Shown one piece after another: positions 1-11,339 of a DNA stretch of 64,000 nt (its first letter is position 1; every line of letters starts with the position of its first letter). The notes below the pieces were generated by a model. That model was not told where the DNA came from and made no database searches. It saw nothing but the letters and a program-made list of their open reading frames with translations. The stretch covers positions 1,736,001 to 1,800,000 of the forward strand of contig JAPEHQ010000011.1 in assembly GCA_027405735.1 (NCBI GenBank). The letters run 5' to 3'. The translations under genes were made by a program, and so were the position numbers. Source of the DNA: Mucor racemosus (Eukaryota; Mucoromycota; Mucoromycetes; Mucorales; Mucoraceae).

Positions 1-1079
1 ATATGCCTTATCAAACCGTGAATATATCCTTGGAATATGAAAGCAAAAAGAGAGAAACAACACACGTAGAAAAGGATCTTCAAGGCTTTACATTATATAC
101 CGCAGTTAAAACCCTGCCAAATTGCACATTTCAGCCAATGTAAAAGCAGCATTACAGCATATGAACCATAATAAACAAAACAAAATAGGCAATATCTGTT
201 ATCATAGAAGCATGCATTTTTCTACCAGAAAAACCGTCTGTCATATCATACATTCATTAAAAAATCGCAAAAGCGAGCCCGCAAAGCGACGCCGTAACTG
301 AACATAGCAAGATCGAGGGGCTAAGTCTCTTATATTATTGTATAATATATCTAAGTTTTAAATAAAAATGATTTTTTTAACTTTTATTGTATTTAACCAC
401 GTACTGTCTGAAAACTCAGACTTTGCAGCGGACATTTTCGGGACTCATTTTATCCTTACCAACACTCATGATTTTGAACAAAAAACAGAAAAATCAAATT
501 TTGATACCAAAATCAACGTTTAAATATACTACATTGTGAGAGAAAATTGTAACCATACCTAATACGCATTTTATAAAAGCTTAATATTAAATGTCAAGTA
601 ATGAAAATTTGCACTTTTGCCCCAAAAACGGAATTTTGATTAAGGGATTTTCATGTAATATTTTGCAATAAAACCGTTTGTTGTTTTTTATTGAGCAAAT
701 AGAGCATTAAATTCTGCATATGTGTAAATTTTTTGTTTTTATAATTAGTAGTATAATTAACTCTAGATTTGCAAAATCAGAAAAAAAAAATTAAAAAATG
801 TCAAAATTGATGATCTGGACAAGAATAATTTTCGAAATTAATATTCCGCTTATAAGCTTTGTGAGTCTTAAAAATAAGAGATTTTATAATACTTGAGAAC
901 TTTTTCAAGAATTTACGATGCTGTACCCATTTGATTCAAGCTTATTACTGTAAATCTTTATACATGTTGATATTGTGTGGTAGTTTATTTGATGATAATA
1001 TAGTCTTACTTTATAGTTATTGAGCTAGAGGTAATTTACATTAAGCTTTAATCTTACGTTTCCAACATCATAAACATAA
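1..1079 (+). repeat. Repeat block A, copy 1
   Basis: AT-rich non-coding repeat, cut by the window edge. The same stretch is found at 38450-39534 in this orientation and at about 42765-43830, 57083-58620 and 62916-64000 in the opposite orientation. Shared landmarks are a run reading TACTACATTGTGAGAGAAAA and another reading GTCCGCTGCAAAGTCTGA or a close variant. In every copy one end abuts a fragment of a dynein intermediate chain gene, starting at what looks like a splice donor. I see no open reading frame of note in it. Confidence 0.85.
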
Positions 1080-1310
1080 ACATGGTTATCACTGAAATCT
1101 ATTGCTGTCTTTTTATCCTCTTTGTCCCAAGCCAATTTATTCAATGCTTTACTAGAACCAACTTAAGTATTTACAAATGGTTCCTTGGTATTTTCATTCA
1201 AATTCCATCAACTAAATTGCCTGGTTCCATCTACAGTAGTATCAAACGTATCATCAGCACGCCTTATGATAAATGGCAGTCTAAAATCAGAAACATCTCA
1301 TTGTCATTGT
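1080..1310 (-). pseudogene. Dynein intermediate chain fragment, copy a
   Basis: Read on the minus strand this matches the fragment at 62690-62915, which translates to a C-terminal WD40 portion of cytoplasmic dynein intermediate chain: a VDGT...LWNLN-like strand, then KALNKL.W, then SDGHVYVYDI. Here stops and substitutions break the frame, so it is a gene relic inside the composite repeat and not a functional gene. Identification rests on recognising the WNLN and SDGHVYVYD motifs of the family. Confidence 0.6.
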
Positions 1311-2436
1311 TATAAGCTATGAAAAGTTTGATTTTTAATAATACAGCAATTAAACAAAAGAAAAAATAATACTGATTGAACATCTAGGTGAGTTTGATAA
1401 AGAATGCTTTTGAACTCTTTTGAAAATCCTGAAGCAAACACAACATCGTGGTCTTGTAATATCTATCCATCAAAATATTGCGATTTCCACCACACAATGA
1501 ATGCACCTTTTATCAATCTCGACCTCGTTGTATTTTCTGTTATTCATTAATATTCGGTCATATTGAACGATAATGTATAAGTTACAATTTACGAGTATAA
1601 TGTTGGTAGTTTTTTGTTATTACTTTGAAAACCTGATCCTATTATTATTATTATTATTACCATTGATTATAATTACCAAACTGATTGATTCATACAGTAT
1701 ATCATACAGTATTACTATTTTGCATTGGTAGAAAAGGTTATACAATTGATATCTGCATTTAACACTGGTGGATTGGAAAGTTGTTATCTGTCTTTAGTTT
1801 AATAAATAATGTGTAATTTGGCTTTGCAGTATAATTCTAGGTGTTTTTACTCTTAAAAATTGAATCTCCAAATGCAACTGCATCTGTTGAATATCACTTG
1901 AGTTTTTTCTGTGCGTTGTAGCTCATGTTATACTAACTCCCATTTTGGCGAAGATTGCTTTACATTCATCCATATTCAAAGTTTGTGTCACACAGCTTAA
2001 TATTAATGTACTAACATTGATTTTTGTTTATATCTCCATCAAAAATTGGCATTTTTTCCGGATGATGTCTACTACCAATTTCTGGAAAGCTCTACGATTG
2101 TTTCTAAAAAGGAAAAATATACCTTAGTTTGCTGAATTTCCCAAAATAGTGAAAAACTGACAAATACATGTTTACATGTATGGGGATTAAAATTGTAAAC
2201 CAAAGGAGAGTGACAACCTCAAGGGGTAGCACATGCGCTACAAATTGAGTGCGACACACATATTCGTGAGTTCAAGCCCGCCAAAGGGGAAACCTTTTGG
2301 TATTAGGGTATGAATTTTGAAAGAGAACCTTTGATGACCCTTCTCATCGAATATGATCCTCCTTTTTTTTTCTTAGTAAGCTTTGCATATGTCTAGCAAT
2401 TTTTTTCCTTTTTCATTAATGCATATAATATGCATA
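1311..2436 (+). repeat. Repeat block C, copy 1
   Basis: Matches 61246-62689 in inverted orientation; its first 250 bases also match 39845-40100. It contains short ATT microsatellite-like runs near 1640 and a tRNA-like segment near 2226-2300. The predicted peptides are short and show no family motif, so I call no gene here. Confidence 0.7.
2226..2300 (+). other. tRNA-like (pol III box-like) segment in repeat
   Basis: The stretch contains GGGGTAGCACATGCGCTAC followed about 35 bases later by CGTGAGTTCAAGCCC, resembling the A and B boxes of an initiator/elongator tRNA-Met-type sequence. The inverted copy at 61385-61460 is closer to consensus (GGTAGCGCATGCGCTAC and GTGAGTTCAAACC). No complete cloverleaf is evident, so this may be a tRNA-derived SINE or a decayed tRNA gene rather than a working tRNA. 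Confidence 0.3.
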
Positions 2437-2489
2437 CTAGTAAATTTGGCTGGCAAAACCCGGCTTGGCACCAATACTACCAACAGCCA
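2437..2489 (+). repeat. Short dispersed motif G
   Basis: A sequence beginning ACTAGTAAATTTGGCTGGC and continuing through AAAACCCGGCT to CACCAATAC. Copies lie at 11262-11312 (minus), 22066-22130 (plus) and 61200-61245 (minus). Each sits at a border between larger repeat blocks, so it may be an element terminus. Confidence 0.7.
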
Positions 2490-2672
2490 TGGGTCATTGT
2501 ACGTTCAGCCAGTTTGAGCAACAAGTTGGTTACATGTTACTCACACCTACTAAGATCAGCAAGCCTATCAGTTCTTATCAACGAATATGAATCCAAATGA
2601 CCTCCCGTTGCAATGACAGGTGCTTCTAGCGCTGATCCGCAGAATTGCAAAAGGTTTAGCCTTGTCGTATAT
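2490..2672 (+). repeat. Repeat block F, copy 1
   Basis: About 180 bases repeated at 6985-7165 (plus), 56815-57000 (minus) and 61016-61190 (minus). It includes the shared segment AATCCAAATGACCTCCCGTT and ends AAAAGGTTTAGCC. No coding signal was seen. Confidence 0.75.
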
Positions 2673-3200
2673 TTTCAGGTTTGATGAATAGTACTTAAAA
2701 AACAATACAATCAAAAGAAAGTGAGTAATGAATCAGTTCTTTAACTGTATAATAAAAACAAGATATCGTTTATTTAGATATAAAAGTATGGCCTTTTATA
2801 TTGATTTGACATTGAGATCCTGAGATATAATTTAAGGCACTATTGAACCATTAGATCTGTTTGATAGTAATCTATGGATTGAAATGGATCAATTATAGTT
2901 TAACCGTTCTTGCAGAGATTGAGAGTTGCTTTATTCCAATGCTGCGCTAATTGTGCTTGGATGTTGATTTGATAGCTACTTGATTGATTAACCGTTGGGA
3001 TGAAATAGTATGGTGTCATAATTGAGGTCAAAGCGTTCTTGGTAGTTACTGGATTAAACTTGGTACGCTAGGAGCTTCTTATATCCGATATCAAGGCTTT
3101 GCACTTCAATACATGTCGTAGTCAATAGATTGTAAGATGTATTGATACTGTAGAAGGTGATAATGTATGATACTAGTAGGTGGAATACAACAACAATGCT
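2673..3200 (-). repeat. Repeat block B, copy 1
   Basis: Matches the segment at 37225-37725 in the opposite direction, its mirror at 44548-45050, and the copy at 59990-61015, where a 512-bp insertion interrupts it. The junction near TTGTCGTATATTTTCAGG is common to several copies, although the neighbouring sequence differs (block F here, a 129-codon ORF in the large inverted repeat). From 3201 to about 3700 I see only AT-rich sequence. Confidence 0.75.
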
Positions 3201-3758
3201 CTTTCATTTTATAATAGTTTTTTTTTTACTTTTATTAAATGATTTAGTACATTTTTTAGCTTTTAGATTGATATAGTCTCTTGGCGTAACATCAAAGCGC
3301 TCTCGGATATATATGTGTATTTACTGTTTGTAAACAGCTTTTTTCTTGTATATATAAAACAACCAAGCAAATTTATATGATTTTGTTTTTGTTAAGGCTT
3401 TATGGGTTTATAGAAAATACATCAATACATTTATATTTTGTGCAGTCTACGTTTTTTTAATATTTTCAATGGTTTTATAAGTGCTTAATTGTATTATTCA
3501 ATACTTTGTATCAGAACAGAAAATAGGAAGTAATAAATAGATTGATAAAACAATTAATTTTAGCTTTGTAATTTTTATTATGCAATATAAAAGGTGGAAG
3601 AAAAAACAAATTCAGTAAAAAATTATGGATTGAGATTATAAACAATGAAATGCTCTAAGGTAAAGGAAAAGTAAATTGTAATATAATTGGTCTAATGGGG
3701 TAGATAGTTAGCCGTTCAAAAGAACGTTTCCAGCAACACCACGAGGAGGTCTATCTAC

Positions 3759-4049
3759 ATGCTGCCATTTGACTTTATAGCTTGTTTACCACCATACTAT
3801 AAAGTGATATTGAAATCAAGCAGATGCTATGAAAACAATACGACTCCGATTGCCAGAAAGGGCTATAGTTTCCAGCCGGTTACCGTGAAAGAAGACTACA
3901 AGACCCTAAAAGGGGGAGAGGTTGCAAGTCCACGAATGGAGAGCAACCAGGTTAAATTGACCCAGGATTACCGATTGTACAAAGACAAACAACTGAGTAT
4001 AGTAACCGAATTTATTGGGAAAGCATCAAAACAGATGCCATTCCAATAA
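3759..4049 (+). CDS. Hypothetical 96-aa ORF, possibly a remnant
   Basis: An intact ATG-to-stop frame of 96 codons in a patch that is visibly less AT-rich than its surroundings. The frame also remains open upstream of the ATG for at least 36 bases. The peptide is basic and tyrosine-rich with no signal peptide, membrane segment or recognised domain. It lies between repeats and next to the decayed minisatellite, so it could be the last recognisable part of a dead gene or element. No function is proposed. Confidence 0.25.
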   Translation: MLPFDFIACLPPYYKVILKSSRCYENNTTPIARKGYSFQPVTVKEDYKTLKGGEVASPRMESNQVKLTQDYRLYKDKQLSIVTEFIGKASKQMPFQ

Positions 4050-4319
4050 AGGTGGTAAAAGTTATCGCTTTTTTTGATCAAATCATTTTGATTCTTAAAC
4101 CCGCATAGGGTAAATCAAAAATTAGATAACAAAAAAATGCTTTAACTTCTGAATGAAACATAGTAACTAAGATAATAATATCAAAGAAACAAAACCAGAG
4201 AGCCAAGACCAGATATACCAAATTGAGCTAAAAAAATAAATAAAGCATATGAGAAACAAGATATTTCAAATTGAAGTCAGATGTTGATAGTACCTTTTAA
4301 ATTTTCAATAGTGTAACTT

Positions 4320-5420
4320 TTTCATAAATAGAGAGCAGGTGAGGATGAATTGATATCAAACGAGCATGAATAGAGACCAGATAAGTATACCTTGGCAGCC
4401 GAAAAGCACGAATTAAAACCGGAGGAACATAAATTTTGAACAGATGAGCATGGATTAGAATCAAATAAGCATCAATTAGTATAAAATAAACATGAATACA
4501 AACCAGAAGAGCACAAATTTAAACTAGAAGAATAAGAATTTAGACCAGAAGAGTACGTAGTTGGACCAGAAGAGCATGCATTGATACCAAGAGCATAATA
4601 ACCTAATAAAACCAGATTAGCACTAATGTAGACCAACAAATGGACATGATGAATTTAGACCTCAATTATCCGAATTTAGAGCAGAAAAGTACGAACTTAG
4701 ACTAGAAAAATACAGCGTTAGACTGGAAAATCCTGAATGTAGATCAGATAGGCATACCTTTTTACCGGAAAAGCTTGAATGGAGACCATATTAGTAGAAA
4801 TATACATTTTGACCAGAAATAGATGAATTGAGAAGACAATAAAAGTACAAGTCGAGACCAGTTGAAGATGAATGAAGACTAGATGATCATTGATTTAGGC
4901 CAGTTGAAAATAAATTAAGATTAGGTAAACATATAAATTGATGATAGTTAAAAATAAATTAAGACCAGACTACCATGATTTGAGACCAGATATAAAGGAA
5001 TTGAGGACAGATAAACATGATTTGAGACCAGATGACAATAAATTTTGACCAGATACCTAAAAATTAGACCATATGAGTGTCATTTGAGACCAGTTAAGTA
5101 AAATTTTACACCGTACCTGCATTAGTTTAAACCAGATGAGCAGCAAGAATTGATACCAGAGAAGCATGAGGTAAGACCAGAAGTGGAACTTTTAGACCAC
5201 ATGAAGACAAGTTAGAACCAGATGAGCATGAATTAAAACCAGATAAGAATAATTGAGACCAGATGAGCATGATTTCAGATCAGATAAATAAGAATGTGTA
5301 CTCGAGGAACATGAATTTAGACTAGTTAAACATAAGTTAATAAGACCATATAAGTACGAATTGAGTCCATAGAACCATATATTTATACCTGAAAAGCATG
5401 AATCGAGACCAGATATCGTA
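4320..5420 (+). repeat. Decayed 21-bp minisatellite (heptapeptide-like)
   Basis: Roughly 1.1 kb of degenerate tandem units with the core ACCAGATGAGCATGAATT and a period near 21 bases. Where the phase holds for several units the translation gives heptads such as E-P-D-E-H-E-L and K-P-D-K-N, with acidic and His residues at fixed places. Frameshifts and stops occur throughout, so no long ORF survives. It may be a dead repetitive protein gene or a non-coding minisatellite. Confidence 0.8.
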
Positions 5421-5980
5421 AAGAGACACTAAACGAGGCAGGAAGGCAGGAAGCAACCAAATATAAAGAAGAGAGGACCACAAGTTACAGAAACCAGCAT
5501 TTATTTTTCCAAAAAAACACCAGATAAAGTAGGAAAAGACCATATTTGTTAAAATAAACATGGGTATGCAAAATATAGACGAGATCTTGTAAAAAAAAAC
5601 CCAGTTTTGCAGAAAAGACTTGAAACTTTGTGGAAGAGACAGAGAAGAGTTTGCATATGAGAGACCCGATTTTGTGCATAAGAAACGCAATGATATAGAA
5701 AATGACCAAATGTTTAACGAAAGATTCCATGTTGTGCTGAGAAAGTCCTAATGCTGTAAAGTTACCGTGTATTTTGGTAGTAAAAAGAGACCAGATTTTA
5801 TAAAAAGAACCACATTACCTTGAAAATATATCAGCTATTGTTGAAAAAGAGCTGCTTTTGCAGAAAAAAAAACTCCATCGGCAGAAAATACACGACATGT
5901 TATAGAGGAAACATCAATAGTAGTGCATAAAAAACTAGATGTTGTAGACAGATATCAGATATTGCACAGATACCTCATAG
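5420..5980 (+). repeat. Second degenerate tandem array
   Basis: Continues from the 21-bp array with a longer and looser unit, roughly 27-36 bases, built around GAGACCAGATTTTGT and AGAAAAGAC-like pieces. Two overlapping minus-strand frames cross it but look like by-products of the repeats. The boundary with the first array is gradual. Confidence 0.5.
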
Positions 5981-6597
5981 TTATCAACTGTTGGTTCAAA
6001 TCATTTTAGCTCACCGTGGCCAGGGGTGCGCCAAAAATCAGATATCAATAGCTGATAACCGCCAGATAAATAATCAAAAGAATCAAACGCAGATAGAATA
6101 AACCCAGTATCAGGATGAGCTAAAAGAAAGTTAAACAAGTAGAGCCGCTTGTTTTTCTTTTACTCAAACCTGGATACTAGGAAAGTTTATGATAAAAGCT
6201 TCGTTAAAATTTCACGCACCAGGCGTTACTTTAACGTCGAAACCCCCACCTAACCTTCATCAGCCACGCATGAAACTTCATCTTGCGAGATACTATAGTA
6301 GGCCTCAACCGATAATGGATAAGACACATACAAGATAGACTCGTGATTCCACCAAACCATATGGTTTTGCTTCATCAAATTTACCTGGTTGTTAAAAAAA
6401 AAGGAAAAAACAAGGGGCCTTCGTGTTTTTGAATAACCCAAAGTTTGAACTCCATTGATGACGTCTTCAAAATTTTGTGTAATTTGATTGAAATACTGTT
6501 TATAAACTTGAACCACACTGTAAATACAATCATCTGTGCTACAGAAATCATTGTTTAGAGAGCAGTATATATTAGCAATTTTATTTCCGGAGGAAAA

Positions 6598-6695
6598 TTG
6601 ATGGCCTATAGAGACAAGATACATCTACTTTGAGAATTTAACTGAATTTAACTCAATATTGGGCAAAAAGTTTTGAAAAGCATTTGAGAACAATC
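6598..6695 (+). repeat. Copy of inverted-repeat arm segment
   Basis: About 95 bases containing ATGGCCTATAGA and CTCAATATTGGGC resemble 35996-36095 in the left arm of the large inverted repeat and the mirror segment near 46178-46277. The interval 5981-6597 holds AT-rich sequence with no convincing gene. Confidence 0.55.
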
Positions 6696-6984
6696 AGAAG
6701 CCATGCAAAATTTAAATAACAACAAAACCGTATCCTGGGAAATTTTAATCCAAGTAACTTCCAAATTCGCACAAGAGTTAGGTACGCACCAGCTTCCACA
6801 CAATGATGTTAAATGGCAATTTTCGCAACCTGCTGTGTGTTAAAAAATTATTGTCAAAGTGTACCTACACTTTTATTGAAAGCAATTGAAGTACGGTATC
6901 CATAAATACTAATCCAAGTAAGCTGCGAGTCTACATGAACATAAATATGAATAGGTATTAAAAGTATTTCAGATACAGTATCAG

Positions 6985-7165
6985 CTTCTATGGGCCATCG
7001 TGCATTCGATAGGTCTGGACAACAAGTTAGTTATCTGCTATTTATGTCTACTAAGAAGGCCAGTAAGTTCATCAGTTCTCGACGGATATGAATCCAAATG
7101 ACCTCCCGTTGTAATAGCAGGTACTTTTAATGCTGATCAGCAGAATTACAAAAGATTTAGCCCCC
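6985..7165 (+). repeat. Repeat block F, copy 2
   Basis: Same order of matches as 2490-2672, including ATGAATCCAAATGACCTCCC. It ends at ATTTAGCC and then leaves the repeat, which marks the natural edge of block F. From 6696 to 6984 I see nothing coding. Confidence 0.7.
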
Positions 7166-7369
7166 TGAGTTGCTGTAGAAATGAAGAAATAAAGACTCGT
7201 ACGTGTTCAAACTATTTTGTATCAGTTGTTTCAGACATTCTTTGAAATTTATTATAAAATTAAATAATGATTCAAAATTACATTTTGAAGTTGAACTTAA
7301 TGCACAATGAGCTTACAAATAACATACAATCTTCATCTCATTGACTGAATTTTTTTTTGAATGATTATG

Positions 7370-8880
7370 GCACGGCTGTCGAAAAGAAACTTGTTTTCCA
7401 CTGCTTAAAAAATTCCACAACTTTGAGGCTTTATATCTCTGCAAAACATTAAGCTATACTAACAGTTTCTAATAATAGTAAAACTTACTTGTTTTAAAAC
7501 TTTCTATAACATATATGATGGTATACATATTTTTAGAGAGATTTTATTTTTCTGATGGTTTTTTTGGTTTTTTTTTACCTTCGTTTCTAGCTTCAATTTT
7601 TACCCTATATACCATCATATTTAACATTTTGGATTGGGTTTTTAAGCGGGGAGAAAAGTAAGTGTTTCACTTTTGAAGCCCTTATAATCGCTGAGAAATC
7701 AACATAAATAGAAATAAGTCTTTTGGCAAGATTCTGTAGCATTTCAAGAATAGCCCTACATTTTTTACTTCCTGATTATCTATTAAAATGGGGGAACGCT
7801 CCAATTTTGAATATCACCATATAAAATTGTATAATCAGATATGCACATGTAACTGAGCTTGAATTCAGAAAGTGTTCAAATGGAAAAAAAATTCAAAAAA
7901 ATCCAAAAAAAACCTTGTATGTTTAATTACTCACAAAAGTGCATAGCAAGTTGAACTAGCGTATTAAATGTTTTAGGTTCAGTTTTTAATTCTGAATCGA
8001 TTTGTATAGGTTTTGAAAATGTTTTTCTCATAAAATCTCTAGTAAATTTAGTATCAAATTTTAACGGTTTTCGATCAAAAAGTACCCTTCATTCAAATGC
8101 AATCCCGAAATATTTTATTTTGACGTTATGCGCAACAAAATTATCTACAGAATGAGTATAAATACATAGCTGTAGCCCTATTTTTTGTGGGGATTTTAAT
8201 TTTTTTTGATCATTTTTTTTGGTCGGAGAAAATTTACCCTTGTATATCCTCGTCCAAAATTGATCCTTTTTTATATCACCAAAAATCAATCATTCACCCT
8301 CAAATTTCTCGACGAAAAATCAATTTTTTTTACGAGGTAAAATTTGTTGGATAGGCGCTAATAAGCACTATCCCATGGTTTTAGTTTTGCATACCTTGCA
8401 TTCCTTCATGGATCTCCATAACAGAAAATGTGCTCTCACAAAATTTATAAAAAAATAAAAAAGTCTTTACAACGATCCAAAACTTAGACATCCTGGTAGA
8501 GAATGAAAAATAAATTAAACTTTACTTAATAACCATCATTGCAATACCTTAGTATTTTCTCGACTTATTTGCATTTCAAATGCGCTTTCTCAATTTTAAG
8601 CTGGCCATTTCTGCATCATTCAAATTTACAAAACAGTTACTATAGTAACCATTCTTGCTTTATTTAATAAAGTTTGTAGCAGGGACAATAATGTTCCGTG
8701 AATATCTTTACCTATTTCACATTGACCAAGATTGGCCTAAAATTAGCTATAAAAATTTGAACGCTTGAACTGAGGTGTTAAGTTTTTGTATTCAAAAGAT
8801 AGTATCCAACTCAAAGCTACCATGTATTTTTGTCTCAGCAAAAAATATTGATTTTCTGTCGAGATAGCTAAAGTACTATT
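7370..8880 (+). repeat. Repeat E, diverged copy
   Basis: Patches of similarity to the better preserved E copies (11340-12530, 20803-21945, 34650-35880, 46393-47620): AACTTTGAGGCTTTATATCT and AAGCTATACTAACA near 7420-7470, a TTCGTTTCTAGCTTCAATTT stretch near 7582, and the end segment near 8832-8870. It is interrupted and rearranged. Predicted peptides are Lys/Phe-rich by-products of A/T runs. Confidence 0.6.
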
Positions 8881-8924
8881 TTTTTTCTTTGTAGGTTAAT
8901 ATTTTATTTATTTAAATATTTTTG

Positions 8925-11265
8925 ATGAGGGACACATCGCGGAGTGGTGGACCTCAAAAATCGGCAAAGGGGAAATGCAGATTTGTTATATCAATGTGAA
9001 GAAGGCAACGATTTGTCAATATGACAAACTGACCGAGAGGAAAAGTGTGAAATAGAAGAAAAGTTGAGAACCTCCGGTTTTTGGTTCCCATTGAGCCAAT
9101 ACAAATTTCAAATCTGCCAAAATGTGATGGAGAGAATGTATATATACTTGGATTTATCTTTGACAAAGCTAGGTAAGTAAAGATACCGAATAGACCCGTA
9201 TAAAATTTCTTTAGTAATGGGATAATGAGGATAATAAATGTTTAAAATGTCTTGCCACAACAAGGACCATTTTACTGGACAATCTATGATGAAATGCCGT
9301 AGTAAAGTATCCACTTCAGAACCGCTGAAAGAACATACATTGTTGAAAACAAAACCAAAAGTAACCAGATAGGATTTATGCGGGATATACTTGGACACTG
9401 CGCGGTAAAAAATGGTTCTAGCTGATGGATGCATGGCTGTGGTCCACATAAGTTTAACGACTTTATTAGAAAACTTGGGGCCTTTACGCACGCTCTCTTG
9501 CCGGAATTTCCGGAATTCAATGGAGGAGAAGGAGGACTAGGCATCGAGTTGTGCGATTATTTGTTGAATGATTTGATGTTGGGACAAATCTTTTTGTACC
9601 AGGGGAGAAGAATTGAGAACGTGTATCCACAACCAAGGTTTCAACTTGACCGTTTGATGTACTAATATGTTTGCAAGCAATGTTCGACATAATCGGGGAA
9701 AAGCAGTAAATTCATAGTCCACACGTAACTGCAGGCGTTGTTGAGGAGTGGAATAATAGATCATAAACTTATCACCAGTAAACGTTTCATGCCGATGAAA
9801 GAAGTGCTCCTCTGGGAGACCAGTTAGCAACTTATGGGGTGGTAATTGTAACAGCTTGTTTAATGGAACCACCTCAAGTACAGTGAGGCCAGCATAATCA
9901 AAGTAATCGAACAGTTCAAAGATGGAATGCCATATCGATATATCCCTGTTGAAAAGTTTTGATTTACGGTATTGAGGATCTTGAAAAGCCAAAAATGGAA
10001 ATTCAGAGGAGAGAGGTGGTAACGAAAGATGATGTATCATCAATGGAAACAGAAGGGAAGGACACTTTTGCGGATCAAAGGTATAGTTCAACAATCTTTT
10101 TTGTAGGATTAGTTGTATTTGTGGGTCGAGCACAGCTGGACCCCCATAGTGGCGAGGGAGAAACAATTTCTTCATAGTGCTAAGAACTGGTAAATAGCTT
10201 TCTTAACATTTTCTAAAAACCGTTTGGTTGGTTTCAACAATCGAAGACGATATCAAATTTTTGATAGGATTAGACTATTCACAATTTTGTCCTTACCAAG
10301 GATGGAGAGCTGCCTCTGGCCATAGAGGTGGCATTGTTGTCTAATGGTCGATAGCAACATTTCCTCTTTTTGAGCTCGTTGAGAAGGTGTGTAAGCAAAA
10401 TGGAGCCCTACTAAATAGCGAAGTGCATTACCGGAACTTTGGTGATGGTATACTTGGATGTTCATGCATGTTCAGGAAGAATTGTGTCTGCCATGCTAGT
10501 GATAGACTTCCATTTAGGGAGAAGGCCGAAGGCCCCTGGGTTGTCTTCATTGAAGGTGACATTGGAAACTGCAGCATATCGTCGCATGTAATGTTTCAAA
10601 CGAGTCAAGTCTGCACTGTCCCTCATCAAAATACAAACATCATCGGCGTATGCCAAACATTTTAGTGGCGGGCTCACAATTGTAGATCCAGCAGGAGGAG
10701 GGAAGAGCGCATCATTAACCTGAAAGCCTTGAAAGTGTGGGTCTTGGATGATTGATATCAAAAAAGGTTCAAGAGCTATGCCAAATAAGAGAGGTGATGA
10801 TAATGGATCTCCTTGTCTAATTCTTTCTTGATGAACTGCCTCCGTAAAATACTCATTGACGTTCACATACATGTTATTGCCGAAGAAAAGCTGTTTAATA
10901 CTTGAGACAAAACGATCAGGGAAACCAAAACGTAGCATTACTGCACACAAGTAATCCGCATGCACCCGATGATCATAAGTCTTTTCTTGATCGAAGAGAA
11001 GCCCTGCACCTGGATGAGAATAACACTCGGCTTGTTCCAAGATCATAGAGAGAGCCATGCCATTATCACAGATAAAACGGTTTTGAAGGAATCCCGATTG
11101 ATAAGGGTTGATTATCTTGCCAACTATAGGAGCCATTCTTTTTGTGATAATACGGGTGAAGACTTTTCCATCGCAGCCTAGAAGACAGATTGACCGCCAA
11201 TTCTTTAACAAAGTCAACAAACCCTTCTTGGGATAGTCAAAATAATAGTTCTTACTATAGCCTTG
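8925..11265 (-). pseudogene. LINE (non-LTR retrotransposon) reverse transcriptase, broken
   Basis: Minus-strand reverse transcriptase of a non-LTR retrotransposon. The first open segment (about 11265 down to 10462) shows, in order, the NWRSICLL motif, the PYQSGFLQNR stretch, RQGDPLSSPL and the catalytic LAYADDVCIL box. The aspartate usual in the first palm motif is read as FDQEKTYDHR, so it is retained in altered context. The protein continues in three further frames (10465-10253, 10175-9537, 9491-9108), ending in a zf-RVT-like region with Cys and His residues around VCSFSGSEVDTLLRHFIIDC. Frameshifts separate the segments. No endonuclease or ORF1 is present, because the 5' side stops at motif G. 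It is a dead, 5'-truncated copy. Confidence 0.85.
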
Positions 11266-11312
11266 GTGTTGCGCCGGGTTTTGCCAGCCAAATTTACTAG
11301 TGTAAGCTGGGC
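11262..11312 (-). repeat. Short dispersed motif G, LINE-junction copy
   Basis: Minus-strand copy of the motif at 2437, reading ACTAGTAAATTTGGCTGGCA. It joins the 5'-truncated LINE on one side and repeat E on the other, so it marks the truncation or insertion border. Confidence 0.7.
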
Positions 11313-11339
11313 TCGACAGCATCCCTAGTTCTTACCATA

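Noticed and set aside
4320..5420. Possible CRISPR array
   Set aside because: Units are degenerate and contiguous with no unique spacers of constant length, and the surrounding genes are eukaryotic.
6250..6624. Minus-strand 124-codon ORF
   Set aside because: Composition resembles translated AT-rich DNA, no family motif, and it partly overlaps a repeat segment found in the large inverted repeat. Not supported as a gene.
9429..10177. Plus-strand ORFs of 72-78 codons
   Set aside because: They lie antisense to the LINE reverse transcriptase segments and show no domain of their own.
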